This document shows positions 37,497 to 47,313 of a DNA stretch of 64,000 nt, one piece after another (the first letter of the stretch is position 1; each line of letters begins with the position of its first letter). The notes under the pieces were generated by a model that saw nothing but the letters and a program-made list of their open reading frames with translations, was not told where the DNA came from and searched no databases. The position numbers and the translations under genes were made by a program. This DNA is from Saccharobesus litoralis (lineage in GTDB: Bacteria > Pseudomonadota > Gammaproteobacteria > Enterobacterales > Alteromonadaceae): NCBI RefSeq assembly GCF_003063625.1, contig NZ_CP026604.1, forward strand, positions 186,001 to 250,000, given 5' to 3'.

Positions 37497-38711
37497 ATGA
37501 AATCAACTCAGTTTTCAGTTAAAAAAGTTATGCTAGTTGATGATGATGAAATGGTTTTCGTCATCACCAAACCTTTGTTTAATAAATTAGGAATAAATGA
37601 GGTCAAATTTGTTGAAGACGGGCAACAAGCCTTAGATTTAATTAAACAGCAGCATGAATTTGATCTCGTTATTCTCGACTTAAACATGCCTAATATGGAT
37701 GGCATTGAATTTCTTTCTTCACTCGGTGCCATGAATTATCGAAAACCTATTTTAATTAATAGTGGTACAGATGATCGCTTATTAGGTGCAGTGAAAAAAA
37801 TGGCGGTAGCGCATAATCTTATCGTTGTAGATGCTTTAACTAAACCTTTATCTATTCGCAATTTTTCCCAATCGTTAACTCGAATAGAGGAGGTTTGTGC
37901 ATCCCATAACGCACCCGCTCAACCACGCACTGTTTACGAATTTTCTCGCGAAGAGTTGCAGAATGCGATTATTCAAGGAGAGATCCAAAGTTATTTTCAG
38001 GCGCAAATATCGGTACAGTCGAGAAAAGTCGTTGGCGCTGAGTTACTTGCTCGATGGCATCATCCAATTCACGGCGTAATTAGCCCTTTGCATTTTATAC
38101 CGCTAGCCGAACAAACAGGGTTGATCAAACCACTGTCAATTGCCCTATTTGAACAGTTGCTTAGTTATATAGAGCAATGGCATCAACAAGGTTACCCCAT
38201 TGGCGCATCATTTAATTTATCGGCTCTAGCGTTAGATGATAAAAAAATGCCAGACCTATTAGGTGGCATGTGTAAAAACGCGGGTATTTGCCCATCGACT
38301 ATAACGCTTGAGGTTACCGAATCGTTATTGCATAAGAGTGAAGCCAATGCGATAGAGGTATTAGGGCGATTTAGTTTAATTGGGTTTAATTTATCAATTG
38401 ATGATTTTGGAACTGGGTATTCTTCACTAGAGCAACTTAAAATGTTTCCGTTTGAAGAATTGAAGATTGATCGTTCTTTTGTACAAAGAATGGAGACCGA
38501 GCAGGTATCTGAAACAATTGTCGAAAGTAACATCGCACTTGGTCACCGACTAGGCATGTCTATTGTCGCAGAGGGGGTAGAAACAGAACGCATTATGGAG
38601 TTAATGCTTAATTATAATTGTGATAAAGCGCAAGGCTTTTTAATTAATAAACCAACCGAAGGTAAGCAATTTGGACTATGGTTAAAAGAGAATTGGAATA
38701 AATCACTTTGA
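37497..38711 (+). CDS. Response regulator with EAL phosphodiesterase domain
   Basis: 404 residues. The N-terminal receiver (~8-135) has MLVDDDE, an Asp in VILDLNMPNMDG and Lys in LTKPL. The EAL domain (~150-395) has AELLARW (an ELL variant of the signature), FNLSALAL, LEVTES, IDDFGTGYSSL, LKIDRSF, VAEGVET and QGFLINKP, so all metal and catalytic positions look kept. It should hydrolyse c-di-GMP to pGpG under phosphorylation control, resembling RocR/VieA-type regulators without the HTH. It lies five bases after the hybrid kinase, its likely phosphodonor, and 12 bases before the next receiver gene. Confidence 0.93.
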   Translation: MKSTQFSVKKVMLVDDDEMVFVITKPLFNKLGINEVKFVEDGQQALDLIKQQHEFDLVILDLNMPNMDGIEFLSSLGAMNYRKPILINSGTDDRLLGAVKKMAVAHNLIVVDALTKPLSIRNFSQSLTRIEEVCASHNAPAQPRTVYEFSREELQNAIIQGEIQSYFQAQISVQSRKVVGAELLARWHHPIHGVISPLHFIPLAEQTGLIKPLSIALFEQLLSYIEQWHQQGYPIGASFNLSALALDDKKMPDLLGGMCKNAGICPSTITLEVTESLLHKSEANAIEVLGRFSLIGFNLSIDDFGTGYSSLEQLKMFPFEELKIDRSFVQRMETEQVSETIVESNIALGHRLGMSIVAEGVETERIMELMLNYNCDKAQGFLINKPTEGKQFGLWLKENWNKSL

Positions 38712-38723
38712 GGATGAATGGAT

Positions 38724-39137
38724 ATGCAGGATATATTACTAGTAGAAGATGACATAGACGACATTTACTTTTTCTTAGAAGCGATAAAAGCGATCGATCC
38801 TAAAATTAACGTCAATTTTTTAAAAGATGGATCTGAGCTAATGGATTGGTTAAAAACAACGCCGTCTATACACAGCAGTTTAATCTTTTTAGACTTAAGT
38901 ACGCCTAAATTTGATGGCCGACAAGTATTAAAAACACTACATGACAACAAAATAATAAATTTAATTTGCCTCGTCGTTTACACTACGTCTTCAAACCCTA
39001 AAGACATTAAATATGCGGCAGAAATGGGAGCTAAATCCTATATTGTTAAACCCGACACCATTAAAGATCTCAAAGCAAAATTAGAAACAACAATAAAGTA
39101 TTGGTTTACTGTAAACCATGAACCGCTACCTTTTTAG
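38724..39137 (+). CDS. Single-domain response regulator (Rcp1-like)
   Basis: 137 residues, receiver only. The ATG at 38724 is nine bases from TGAGGA; the ATG at 38718 is too close. The acidic pair is in LLVEDDIDD, the phosphoacceptor is in IFLDLSTPKFDG and the lysine in IVKPD. The extended first loop (EDDIDDIYFFLEAI) is typical of the Rcp1 class that pairs with phytochrome-like and [11 protein letters not shown]-type kinases. The kinase at 30936 is of exactly that H-box class, making it the best candidate partner. This gene ends the signalling cluster. Confidence 0.9.
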   Translation: MQDILLVEDDIDDIYFFLEAIKAIDPKINVNFLKDGSELMDWLKTTPSIHSSLIFLDLSTPKFDGRQVLKTLHDNKIINLICLVVYTTSSNPKDIKYAAEMGAKSYIVKPDTIKDLKAKLETTIKYWFTVNHEPLPF

Positions 39138-39170
39138 GTTAGGTAGTAAAAAACACTAAAGTTATATGGC

Positions 39171-39207
39171 TATTGGTAGAGAAAAACGAAAAGTTTCTCT
39201 ACCAATA
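39171..39207. terminator. Hairpin between the signalling cluster and convergent small gene
   Basis: TATTGGTAGAGAAA and its perfect complement TTTCTCTACCAATA (14-bp arms, 9-nt loop), 34 bases after the response-regulator stop. No T run; it may act in both directions between convergent genes. Confidence 0.6.
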
Positions 39208-39274
39208 TAGGCTGGAAAATATTGAGTCGTTAATAAAACGTAACTAACGACTTGAATGAATATAATTCATTCAG

Positions 39275-39556
39275 TTATGGTTTATCAGTTATTACTGAGT
39301 TTACTGGTTTCTGCTTGGTTTTTGGCAGTTCAGCTTTAACGGCTGCAATTGATTTATAAGTCGGGTAGTCGTCTAACTTCATTTCATCATTAACACAATT
39401 GAGTAATTTACTGTCGTTAAGCGTTTCAGGTTCAAACTCTTGTATACAGTATTGATAAACGTCTAAAACATATTCGCTATTTGGCTTATTTGTTGGGTTG
39501 GCGAAAACAGCGAACGAGGTGCTTAATAAAGCTGATAGTACAAAGAATTTTTTCAT
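39275..39556 (-). CDS. Small exported protein of unknown function
   Basis: 93 residues. A standard signal peptide (MKKFFVLSALLSTSFAVFA, cleavage before NPT) leaves a mature protein of ~74 residues with two cysteines (YQYCIQEF and LLNCVNDE) that could form a disulfide. No known domain recognised. The start is well placed, with CCGGAGAA about five bases upstream on the minus strand. It is a single gene flanked by convergent and codirectional neighbours. The context gives no function. Confidence 0.7.
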   Translation of the reverse strand: MKKFFVLSALLSTSFAVFANPTNKPNSEYVLDVYQYCIQEFEPETLNDSKLLNCVNDEMKLDDYPTYKSIAAVKAELPKTKQKPVNSVITDKP

Positions 39557-39753
39557 TATGTTCTCCGGTTAATTCATAATGAAAATATGTCTGAATACTG
39601 ACAAGTGCCAACTAATGATTTTTATCGTTGCGACAAAAATCATTTTTAATGTTAAAAGTGGCTAATTGATAAAAAAAATTTATTAATTGACGAGTTCCTG
39701 CTTTTTTAATAAAAAAAATTAATCAAACCAATAAGTAAAGTTAATTAATTTTA

Positions 39754-40593
39754 TTATCTAAGGTAGGGGAAAAGTTGCAAGGCGTCTTTAATTAAATCCA
39801 ACTTGTTACTTTTCGCTAGATAAATCGCATAAATATCGCGGCTATATTGCGGAGCCCCTGCGACTAAATGTAGTTTATTTTTACGAATATGTTCAAAACA
39901 CATTTGTTTAGGTAAATAAGAACAACCACCCGCTTCTAAGATAAAATTGAGTGCCACTCTGGGTTGGCTCATGTTGTGTCTTATGCTGGCATTTTCACCG
40001 AAATCACGCATATATTGCGTATTGACTGATTCACCATAATCCACCATTACCATGTTTTCTAATTCGTCTACTTGAGCAGCGCTGTCGGTAGAAACTAACT
40101 GTAATGGCACACTACTGATTTTTTCCGCGGCAATATTATCCATATAAGGTGGTTCGAACATAAAAGCGATATCGACTAAGCGGCTAACAACCTGTTTTCT
40201 TAGCTCTAACGGCGAAAAGGTATGGGTATATAGTTGAACGTCATCTAAATTTCGATGAATTTTTTGCAACCAATCTTGCAATAGAATGTCCCAAATTGAC
40301 ATCATGGCACCAATAAATAACTGGGTTTTTGCGCCGTGTGTTACGCCGACATCATGCTTTATTTTTTGCCACATGATCAGCATTTCATTGGCATGCTTGG
40401 TTAGTCGATGTCCTTCTGCGGTGAGTTTTAATCGCTTGTGTGAACGATCAAACAATAATACACCCAGTTCATCTTCTAATTGTTTAATACGGCTACTGAC
40501 TGCCGCTTGGGTGATAAATAAGTTTTCGGCGGCAACGCGAAAATGTAAGGTCTGACTCACCTCAATGAAGGTTGTTAGTAGCTCAATTTTCAT
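39754..40593 (-). CDS. LysR-family regulator (HdfR-like)
   Basis: 279 residues from the ATG at 40593 (a GTG four codons upstream is less likely). The LysR winged HTH (MKIELLTTFIEVSQTLHF, then ITQAAVSSRIKQLEDELGVLLFDR) closely resembles HdfR, including the THE-like start. A C-terminal effector domain is present, shorter than usual. It is divergently transcribed from rimK with 117 bp between them, the classic arrangement for a LysR protein controlling its neighbour, so it may regulate the rimK-aspartoacylase-protease operon. Known HdfR represses flagellar flhDC in enterobacteria; no such genes are near. Confidence 0.88.
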   Translation of the reverse strand: MKIELLTTFIEVSQTLHFRVAAENLFITQAAVSSRIKQLEDELGVLLFDRSHKRLKLTAEGHRLTKHANEMLIMWQKIKHDVGVTHGAKTQLFIGAMMSIWDILLQDWLQKIHRNLDDVQLYTHTFSPLELRKQVVSRLVDIAFMFEPPYMDNIAAEKISSVPLQLVSTDSAAQVDELENMVMVDYGESVNTQYMRDFGENASIRHNMSQPRVALNFILEAGGCSYLPKQMCFEHIRKNKLHLVAGAPQYSRDIYAIYLAKSNKLDLIKDALQLFPYLR

Positions 40594-40710
40594 GCTGATA
40601 CTCACTGCTGTTTAATAAAAAATATTTATCAAACAGTCTATTTTATTTAATTTTTATTTTCACGTTTTTCAGCCTAAATTTGCCTCATCAAAACAAATTA
40701 AGGCAAAACA

Positions 40711-41613
40711 ATGAAAATCGGCATTTTATCTCGTAACGAAAATTTATACTCAACTCGTCGTCTAAAAGAAGCGGCGGAACAGCGTGGTCATGAAATCGAT
40801 ATTATCGATACATTGCATTGCTACATGGATATCACCAGTAGTCGCCCAGCGGTTCGTTATCATGGTCAAGAATTACCTAAATATGATGCGATTATTCCAC
40901 GTATTGGTGCGTCTATTACTTATTATGGTACTGCTGTCGCCCGTCAATTTGAAATGATGGGCACATTTAATATTAACGAATCAGTTGCGATTAGTCGCTC
41001 ACGCGATAAGTTACGTTCTTTGCAATTATTATCTCGTAAGGGTATTGGCTTACCGCGCACAGGGTTTGCGAGTAAACCAGATAACGTTAAAGATTTAATT
41101 AAAAACGTTGGTGGTGCGCCTTTAGTGATTAAGTTATTAGAGGGAACCCAAGGTATTGGCGTGGTATTAGCCGATACGGCAAAAGCGGCTGAAAGCATTA
41201 TTGAAGCTTTCATGGGATTAAAAGCCAATATTTTAATACAAGAATTTGTTAAAGAAGCGGGTGGGGCCGATATTCGTTGCTTAGTCGTGGGTGGCCGCGT
41301 AGTCGCTGCAATGAAAAGACAAGGTGCTGAAGGTGAGTTTCGCTCAAACCTGCATCGAGGCGGTACCGCTGAAGTGGTCAAATTAAGTAAAGAAGAAAGA
41401 GCTACCGCAGTGAACGCTGCTAAAGCAATGGGACTTAACTTTTGTGGTGTTGATTTATTACGTTCGCATAATGGTCCTATGGTGATGGAAGTTAACTCGT
41501 CTCCTGGTCTTGAAGGCATTGAAACTGCAACCGGCTTAGATGTAGCTGGTCGTGTAATAGAATTTATCGAGAAAAACAACAACGGCTCAACGCGTACGCG
41601 TGGTCAAGGTTAG
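40711..41613 (+). CDS. rimK: RimK, ribosomal protein S6 glutamate ligase
   Basis: 300 residues, nearly collinear with E. coli RimK. It is an ATP-grasp ligase that adds glutamates to the C-terminus of ribosomal protein S6. Conserved blocks are [34 protein letters not shown], the ATP lid [37 protein letters not shown] and [18 protein letters not shown] lies seven bases before the ATG. It heads a three-gene operon with an aspartoacylase-like enzyme and a RimK-associated protease. Confidence 0.95.
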   Translation: MKIGILSRNENLYSTRRLKEAAEQRGHEIDIIDTLHCYMDITSSRPAVRYHGQELPKYDAIIPRIGASITYYGTAVARQFEMMGTFNINESVAISRSRDKLRSLQLLSRKGIGLPRTGFASKPDNVKDLIKNVGGAPLVIKLLEGTQGIGVVLADTAKAAESIIEAFMGLKANILIQEFVKEAGGADIRCLVVGGRVVAAMKRQGAEGEFRSNLHRGGTAEVVKLSKEERATAVNAAKAMGLNFCGVDLLRSHNGPMVMEVNSSPGLEGIETATGLDVAGRVIEFIEKNNNGSTRTRGQG

Positions 41614-41635
41614 TATTTTTATTAGGAATTAACTA

Positions 41636-42670
41636 ATGTCTGTTTTGCAAATCGCAGGGCACAGCATCCAGCAGGGTGAGACAAAAAAAATCAATATCCC
41701 TGTAGCTAAATTATATACCGACACTGATATTAATTTACCCGTACATATTATACGTGGCAAAAAAGAAGGCCCTACTGTTTTTATTAGTGCTGCGGTACAT
41801 GGTGATGAACTAAATGGTATTGAGATTATTCGTCGTTTAATTAATTTGAAGGGCTTTAAAATTTCAGCAGGCACTTTGATTGCTGTGCCTATGGTTAACG
41901 TTTATGGTGTTGTAAACCAAAGTCGTTATATGCCAGACAGACGAGATTTAAACCGTTGTTTTCCGGGCTCTGCTAAAGGCTCGTTGGCCGGGAGATTAGC
42001 CAATACGTTTTTGTCTGAAATTGTAGAGCATTGTGATTACGGTATCGATTTACATACAGGGGCCATTCATCGCTCTAATTTACCGCAAGTTAGGGCTGAC
42101 TTGTCAGATGAAGCCACCTTGGAGTTAGCGAAAGTATTTGGCGTGCCGGTTATTCTTAACTCGAATATTATTGATGGATCATTACGCGATGCAGCTGTAG
42201 AAAATGGCACAAAAGTCTTGTTATATGAAGCTGGTGAGGCATTACGCTTTGATGAATTTTCGATTCGTGCAGGTATTAAAGGTATTATTAATGTTTTACG
42301 TCATCTAAAAATGATGCCTCGCAAACGCGCTAACTCAAAAACGATAAATTATTTTATAGCCAATAATAGTGGCTGGGTTCGCGGTAATGCCAGTGGAATT
42401 GTCTCGCATTTGTTTCACTTAGGAGACCAAGTGAAAAAAGGTGACGTATTGGCAACGATTGGATCACCTTATGGCCAAGTATTATCAGAGGTTATTGCCA
42501 ATAAAGATGGGGTAATTATTGGCAAACAAAATATACCTTTAGTGCAAGAAGGCGAGGCTATGTATCATGTTGCTTTCTTTAAAGAAGACGATGAGGAAAT
42601 AGCTGAACATATTGAAAATATTGAAGAAGAGTTAGTCGAAAATACCAAAGGGCATGAGGCATTACTATGA
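41636..42670 (+). CDS. Succinylglutamate desuccinylase/aspartoacylase family protein
   Basis: 344 residues, zinc carboxypeptidase-fold amidohydrolase. The metal site AAVHGDELNGIE gives His and Glu of the HxxE motif; DLNRCFPG and DLHTGA (the second His) follow, and a C-terminal domain with GDVLATIGSPYG is biotin-lipoyl-like. Proteins of this type are regularly found next to rimK in marine gammaproteobacteria, but their substrate is unknown; removal of an amino-acid-derived acyl group is plausible. It starts 22 bases after rimK and overlaps the next gene by four bases (ATGA). Confidence 0.9.
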   Translation: MSVLQIAGHSIQQGETKKINIPVAKLYTDTDINLPVHIIRGKKEGPTVFISAAVHGDELNGIEIIRRLINLKGFKISAGTLIAVPMVNVYGVVNQSRYMPDRRDLNRCFPGSAKGSLAGRLANTFLSEIVEHCDYGIDLHTGAIHRSNLPQVRADLSDEATLELAKVFGVPVILNSNIIDGSLRDAAVENGTKVLLYEAGEALRFDEFSIRAGIKGIINVLRHLKMMPRKRANSKTINYFIANNSGWVRGNASGIVSHLFHLGDQVKKGDVLATIGSPYGQVLSEVIANKDGVIIGKQNIPLVQEGEAMYHVAFFKEDDEEIAEHIENIEEELVENTKGHEALL

Positions 42671-43110
42671 AAAAACGTACTATTATTGGTCGCCTTGAAA
42701 ACATTAACTTACCAGAATTGGCCATTAACGAGTTAACAGTAAGAGTTGATACAGGCGCACAAACGTCGTCTTTGCATGTTGATAATATTGAACAAATAAT
42801 GGTCAACAAAAAGCCTTTCGTTGTATTTGATATTCATCCTCAAATACATGATGTTGACAAGGTAGTTCGATGTAAAGCGCCTTTACATGATATTCGAAAA
42901 ATTAAATCATCAAATGGTAGTAGTGAGCAGCGCTATGTAATCAAAACTAAAGCGGCTTTAGGGGACTTAGAGTGGGATATCGAGATTACATTAACTGATC
43001 GATCCGATATGACTTATTTAATGTTACTCGGGCGAGAAGCTATGGGCAAACATTTTTATGTCGATCCAGCTCATACCTTTGTCGCCTCGGGTAATAACTC
43101 AGATGTCTGA
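42667..43110 (+). CDS. RimK-associated retropepsin-like/zinc protease
   Basis: 147 residues of the ATP-dependent zinc protease/RimB family. The retropepsin-like core VRVDTGAQTSSLHVDNI contains the aspartate; a second conserved block is MLLGREAMGKHFYVDP. In Pseudomonas the RimB homologue works with RimK on ribosomal S6 modification, consistent with this operon. The four-base ATGA overlap with the upstream gene shows translational coupling. Length and motifs are normal for the family. Confidence 0.9.
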   Translation: MKKRTIIGRLENINLPELAINELTVRVDTGAQTSSLHVDNIEQIMVNKKPFVVFDIHPQIHDVDKVVRCKAPLHDIRKIKSSNGSSEQRYVIKTKAALGDLEWDIEITLTDRSDMTYLMLLGREAMGKHFYVDPAHTFVASGNNSDV

Positions 43111-43133
43111 CATTAGATCTTGAACATTAGATC

Positions 43134-43161
43134 CCTCTCAAATGTAAATGCATTTGAGAGG
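43134..43161 (+). terminator. Hairpin after the rimK operon
   Basis: CCTCTCAAATG and CATTTGAGAGG, perfect 11-bp arms with a 6-nt loop, 24 bases after the protease stop. The T run is missing, so termination is uncertain. It lies just before the glucosaminidase start. Confidence 0.55.
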
Positions 43162-43177
43162 AATTGAGTAACCTGAA

Positions 43178-43984
43178 TTGAATGCAATTTTATCGATTTT
43201 ATCTGTACTGACTATCCTTGCCGTAGGGATCTTTTATTATTCAGAGCACTTACCGTTTGAAACAAAACATGATCCACAGTACCAAACTGAGAGGTCGGCA
43301 ACTGAAACGGTTTTGTTACCTGACTTTTCTCAATTCGATAATGCTTTTGAACGAAAAGCCGCGTTTATCCGATTTTTAACGCCGTTGATAACACTTAAAA
43401 ATCAAGAGACTTTAAATAAGCGCCAAGCGTTATTGGCGTTACAACGCCGTTATTTATTAGCTAAAAAGCTCGATGGAGATGATATAGCGCTATTGAGTTT
43501 GCTCGCATCTGAATACGATGAACTAACAAATAATAATTGGTCGGATAAAATCGACGCTTTATTACTTAAAATTAACGTTATCCCATTAGAAATTGCAATT
43601 GCCCAAGCTGCAATCGACAGCGGGTGGGGGACATCAAAGTTTGCTGTGAAAGGCAATAATATATACGCTCAGTGGTGTTTTGAACCATCGTGCCTTTCAG
43701 TACCATCAAACACTGAGGCTAAACGCAAAGTAGCTAAATTCACCTCTGTTACACAATCAATTGATAAGTATTTTAATTTACTAAATAGCTCAACCGCGTA
43801 TCATACTTTTCGTGAAAGTCGCGCTCATTATGAATTACCGTATAGTTGGCTGGCAATTGAAAAAATGATAGATGGATTAGAAAACTATTCTTCTAAACGA
43901 ATTATTTATACAAGGCAAGTGAAACAAACCAGTAAAGATATTCATAGCCATTTAAGCCAGCTATACTTAGCGTTAAAGCAATAA
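43178..43984 (+). CDS. Bax-like glucosaminidase, membrane-anchored
   Basis: 268 residues. An N-terminal membrane helix (residues 3-21) is followed by a periplasmic domain of the mannosyl-glycoprotein endo-beta-N-acetylglucosaminidase (Bax/FlgJ-C-like) family. The active-site region AIAQAAIDSGWGTSKFAVKGNNIYAQWCF carries the catalytic Glu equivalent only loosely (Asp in AAIDSGWG), which is typical of the Bax group. The YSSKRIIYTRQVKQ end is also characteristic. It probably acts on peptidoglycan. It precedes the GGDEF gene by 16 bases. Confidence 0.82.
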   Translation: MNAILSILSVLTILAVGIFYYSEHLPFETKHDPQYQTERSATETVLLPDFSQFDNAFERKAAFIRFLTPLITLKNQETLNKRQALLALQRRYLLAKKLDGDDIALLSLLASEYDELTNNNWSDKIDALLLKINVIPLEIAIAQAAIDSGWGTSKFAVKGNNIYAQWCFEPSCLSVPSNTEAKRKVAKFTSVTQSIDKYFNLLNSSTAYHTFRESRAHYELPYSWLAIEKMIDGLENYSSKRIIYTRQVKQTSKDIHSHLSQLYLALKQ

Positions 43985-44000
43985 GTCAATATTAGAATAT

Positions 44001-44915
44001 ATGGCGGTTCCTAAAAAGTTTGACGTTTTACTCGTTTGTCAAAATAGCAAGGTAACGACTTGGTTAGATGCCAGTTTACAGCTAACCAAGTTGCCCATTA
44101 ATATCATCGAAGCTGTGAGTTTAAGTGAGTTATTCACTTTGGTTGGCGATGTTTCTCATCAACAGATAGTTATTTTGGATCAAGCGGCATGTTCGCCGTT
44201 ACTTGAAAAACAGGTTATTTTTAACAAAGCTATCGATGCGCCCGCATTGGTGTTAAGTGATTCGTTTAATACTAAATTCGCTGAAAAAATACCGTTTTCT
44301 ACGGTCGACGCTATCCCGTTGCCAGCTCTGACATTGAACTTACTTGAACATACCATACGTTCGGTATTGAAAGATTACATTTATACCAATAAGTTAACTA
44401 AATTAGCGCATTATGACCCACTAACAGGAGCCGCTAATCGATTGTTATTTAATGATAGGCTAGGCGAGAGTATTAAACGAGCTAAGCGATACAATGAACC
44501 TTTATCTCTGGTCTATTTTGATTTAGATGAGTTTAAACCAGTAAATGATACTTATGGTCATCACGTCGGCGATATTTTATTAAAAAAATTTGTACAAATT
44601 ATAAAACAGCAAGTCAGAGAGTCCGATACTGTCGCCCGCATGGGAGGGGACGAGTTTGTATTAATTTTACCTAATACGCATTTTTCAGGGTTAAATGACA
44701 CCACCGAAAAAATACAGTCTGCACTTAAATTACCTCAAAAAATAAATGGCATATCTATCGAAATTAAAACATCAATTGGCGGCGTGTGTGTTGATCGCCA
44801 CCATCAGGAAGCACTCGATAAAGCTATATTGCTGCGTTATGCCGATGAATGTGTTTATAAAGCTAAAAAACTGACAGCCCCACGAGTAGTGATCAAAATG
44901 CTAGAATCAGAGTAA
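44001..44915 (+). CDS. Diguanylate cyclase with receiver-like N-terminus
   Basis: 304 residues. The N-terminal ~125 residues resemble a receiver fold (FDVLLVCQNSKVTTWL, VILDQAACS) but lack the acidic pocket and the lysine, so phosphorylation is unlikely. The GGDEF domain (~135-300) is complete: HYDPLTGAANRL, YFDLDEFKPVND, signature MGGDEFVLI. No RxxD inhibitory site was identified with certainty. It should synthesise c-di-GMP. It is codirectional with and close to the Bax-like gene. Confidence 0.9.
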   Translation: MAVPKKFDVLLVCQNSKVTTWLDASLQLTKLPINIIEAVSLSELFTLVGDVSHQQIVILDQAACSPLLEKQVIFNKAIDAPALVLSDSFNTKFAEKIPFSTVDAIPLPALTLNLLEHTIRSVLKDYIYTNKLTKLAHYDPLTGAANRLLFNDRLGESIKRAKRYNEPLSLVYFDLDEFKPVNDTYGHHVGDILLKKFVQIIKQQVRESDTVARMGGDEFVLILPNTHFSGLNDTTEKIQSALKLPQKINGISIEIKTSIGGVCVDRHHQEALDKAILLRYADECVYKAKKLTAPRVVIKMLESE

Positions 44916-45097
44916 GTTTTATGAAATTGAGTGGATTAGTTAGCATTCATTTAACTTAGGCCTTAATACATCTAAAGGACCATGTTTTCATGACCTACAC
45001 TGGTTATTTTCCACAATATTTCCCACAAAAGATACCTATTTAACAGGTTATAAAACCCTATCAATGCCATTACGCTGAATGATTACATTTAGGTCAA

Positions 45098-47146
45098 TTA
45101 TCTGAGCTTGAATTCCCCAATATATTGATTTAACCGCTCACCAGTTTGTTTCAAGCCTTGTGCAGCTTGTGCTGTATCTTGTGTTTTATGGGTGATATTG
45201 TCAGTATCATCGCGAATAGCCACAATGCGCTCGTTTATTTCGTTGGATACACTGGTTTGTTCTTCTGCTGCAGTCGCTATTTGTAACGCCATTTGCGTAA
45301 TAGTGTCGAGTTCAGTTTTCATAACACTAAAGGCTTTAGAGCTTTCAATGACGTTTTCTACCGCTTTATTGCCTTCTTCTTGTAAACTTGTCATATTCGC
45401 TGTGGCAGCATTAGCCCCTTTTTGCAGGGTTTCTATTTGTTGACGAATTTGCTCAGTTGACTCTTGAGTGCGACCAGCTAAGCTTCTTACTTCGTCAGCA
45501 ACTACGGCAAAACCCCGCCCCATCTCACCTGCACGCGCAGCTTCTATAGCAGCATTTAGCGCGAGTAAATTAGTTTGTTCAGCGATGCCTTGAATAACAT
45601 TTAACACGTTACCAATTTGATTGGACTCTTCGTTTAGCTGGTTTACGACTTGGTTGGTCGCACCAAGTTCTTGTGTAAGGTTACGCATCATATTTTGACT
45701 GATTTCAGCTTTTTTCGAACTGTCTACAGAAACATCAAAAGCTTTTTGTACGATATCAGAGGTACTACTTGCCATATTTGACACCTCCTCAATTGTTGCT
45801 GTCATTTCGTTAATTGCTACAGAAATACTATCAGTGGCTTGTAGTTGATTGTTCGAAAGTGCTGTTGATTCAGCCATAGCATTGGCTACACTATTGGTTT
45901 TTTCATTAATGATATCAGCTTCAGATTGCACGTTAGATAATGTGCCTTTTAAGCTGTGTAGCAATACATTAAATGCATGGCTAAGTTCGGCAAGTTCATC
46001 ACTGCCTGATTCATCAACATCGACAGTCATGTCTTTATGTTTGGCAATGGTTGTAAAAGATGCCACCATGGATTTTAATGGGCTGGTAATGCTTCGGGCA
46101 ATAAAATAGGAAATAACGCCAATAGCAATCAATAAACCTACCATTAATATGAGAGTTTGATTGACTTGGCTTTGAGCATTAGACACTAATTGATCTTTTG
46201 TGTTGATCAATTCGTCTAATACCACTTGCATGGTTTGTTCGTATAAGGCCGCCACTTGATTGTTAGTTTTATTCCAGTCTATTGACGGATCCACTTCAAC
46301 TCGCTTATTGACGTTTTGATAAATATTACTGCGAGCTGCTAAAGCGACTTTTTCGTAGGTTTTGTAATCATCATTCGCTCGCATTTTATTTAAAGCGTCG
46401 CGCGCTTTAGCGCTGGCAAAGGTTTGAAATAGCTCAAGGCGAGCTTGTGCGGCAGTCGCACCGCGATATATCTCACCAAAAATATATACGTCGATATTCA
46501 GGGTTATTGCTCGGTAAACATAGCTATTGTGAAATGACGTTTCAGTATTGGCCACTACTAAGTTGTAATAAGCGTTAGACATTTTGCCTAGTTGCTCGTT
46601 TTGACCGGCGATAACCACTATTTCACTGATGGTTAATACCAAACGGCGTACTGTGACCATGGTTTCCCACATGGTATGAATATCGCCTTTTTCTGTTTTA
46701 TGGACATGGTTTTTTGCATCAGCACCTTTGCGGATCAACTCCATTCGTTTGATCATGTTACGTAAGGTTTTAAGGTGGTTGTTAAGCGTTTGAAATTGGC
46801 TCAGTGTATCTTTGTGTTTATCGATAAATTGTAAATACGTTCTTTCTCGTTTAAGGGCAATTTCTCGGCTTTGTTGTAAAGAATTTAGCAATTGTGCGGT
46901 TTTTGCTTGTTGATCTTCTTTGCTATCAATGTAAAGCCGTGCATAAAACGCTTCTTGCAGTAAACCTGAAATATAAGGGTAAGTGACATTAGCGTAGTCT
47001 AACACTGTGTCGAGTTTTTTGATTTTGTCCTGTTGTTCAAAAGCATTATTTAACCTTTCAAACGACAATATAAAAGTCACAATCAAGGGGATTAAAACTA
47101 AAAATACTATCCTTGTTTGTATTTTAAATCGTTTGAAAAATTGCAT
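45098..47146 (-). CDS. Methyl-accepting chemotaxis protein with NIT sensor domain
   Basis: 682 residues from the ATG at 47146, which has GGGGAGA nine bases upstream; a GTG six codons earlier overlaps that site and is rejected. TM1 lies at ~12-30 and TM2 at ~333-353. The periplasmic segment ([22 protein letters not shown] ... [16 protein letters not shown]) matches the NIT (nitrate/nitrite-sensing) type. HAMP follows (~355-405), then the signalling domain with the tip [43 protein letters not shown]. It is a single gene with no che genes nearby. The ligand is unknown. Confidence 0.92.
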   Translation of the reverse strand: MQFFKRFKIQTRIVFLVLIPLIVTFILSFERLNNAFEQQDKIKKLDTVLDYANVTYPYISGLLQEAFYARLYIDSKEDQQAKTAQLLNSLQQSREIALKRERTYLQFIDKHKDTLSQFQTLNNHLKTLRNMIKRMELIRKGADAKNHVHKTEKGDIHTMWETMVTVRRLVLTISEIVVIAGQNEQLGKMSNAYYNLVVANTETSFHNSYVYRAITLNIDVYIFGEIYRGATAAQARLELFQTFASAKARDALNKMRANDDYKTYEKVALAARSNIYQNVNKRVEVDPSIDWNKTNNQVAALYEQTMQVVLDELINTKDQLVSNAQSQVNQTLILMVGLLIAIGVISYFIARSITSPLKSMVASFTTIAKHKDMTVDVDESGSDELAELSHAFNVLLHSLKGTLSNVQSEADIINEKTNSVANAMAESTALSNNQLQATDSISVAINEMTATIEEVSNMASSTSDIVQKAFDVSVDSSKKAEISQNMMRNLTQELGATNQVVNQLNEESNQIGNVLNVIQGIAEQTNLLALNAAIEAARAGEMGRGFAVVADEVRSLAGRTQESTEQIRQQIETLQKGANAATANMTSLQEEGNKAVENVIESSKAFSVMKTELDTITQMALQIATAAEEQTSVSNEINERIVAIRDDTDNITHKTQDTAQAAQGLKQTGERLNQYIGEFKLR

Positions 47147-47272
47147 GTCTCGTGTTCTCCCCACTTAAATGACTTGGGTGTTTAACTTTGTGTTATTCGG
47201 AGTGTGTCTGTGTTTTTAGTATTGACGACAAATTTAAATTTGCCGATTATTTACAGAAAATATTTCATACAC

Positions 47273-47302
47273 AAAAGCCAACCTATTTTAGGTTGGCTTT
47301 TT
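47273..47302 (-). terminator. Terminator of the GH50 gene (bidirectional)
   Basis: AAAAGCCAACCT/AGGTTGGCTTTT, 12-bp arms with a 5-nt loop, 12 bases beyond the GH50 stop on the minus strand. T runs on both sides. Confidence 0.8.
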
Positions 47303-47313
47303 GTATTTATTGG

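Noticed and set aside
40944-41582. 212-codon minus-strand frame within rimK.
   Set aside because: rimK is unmistakable on the plus strand; the antisense frame has no signal or homology.
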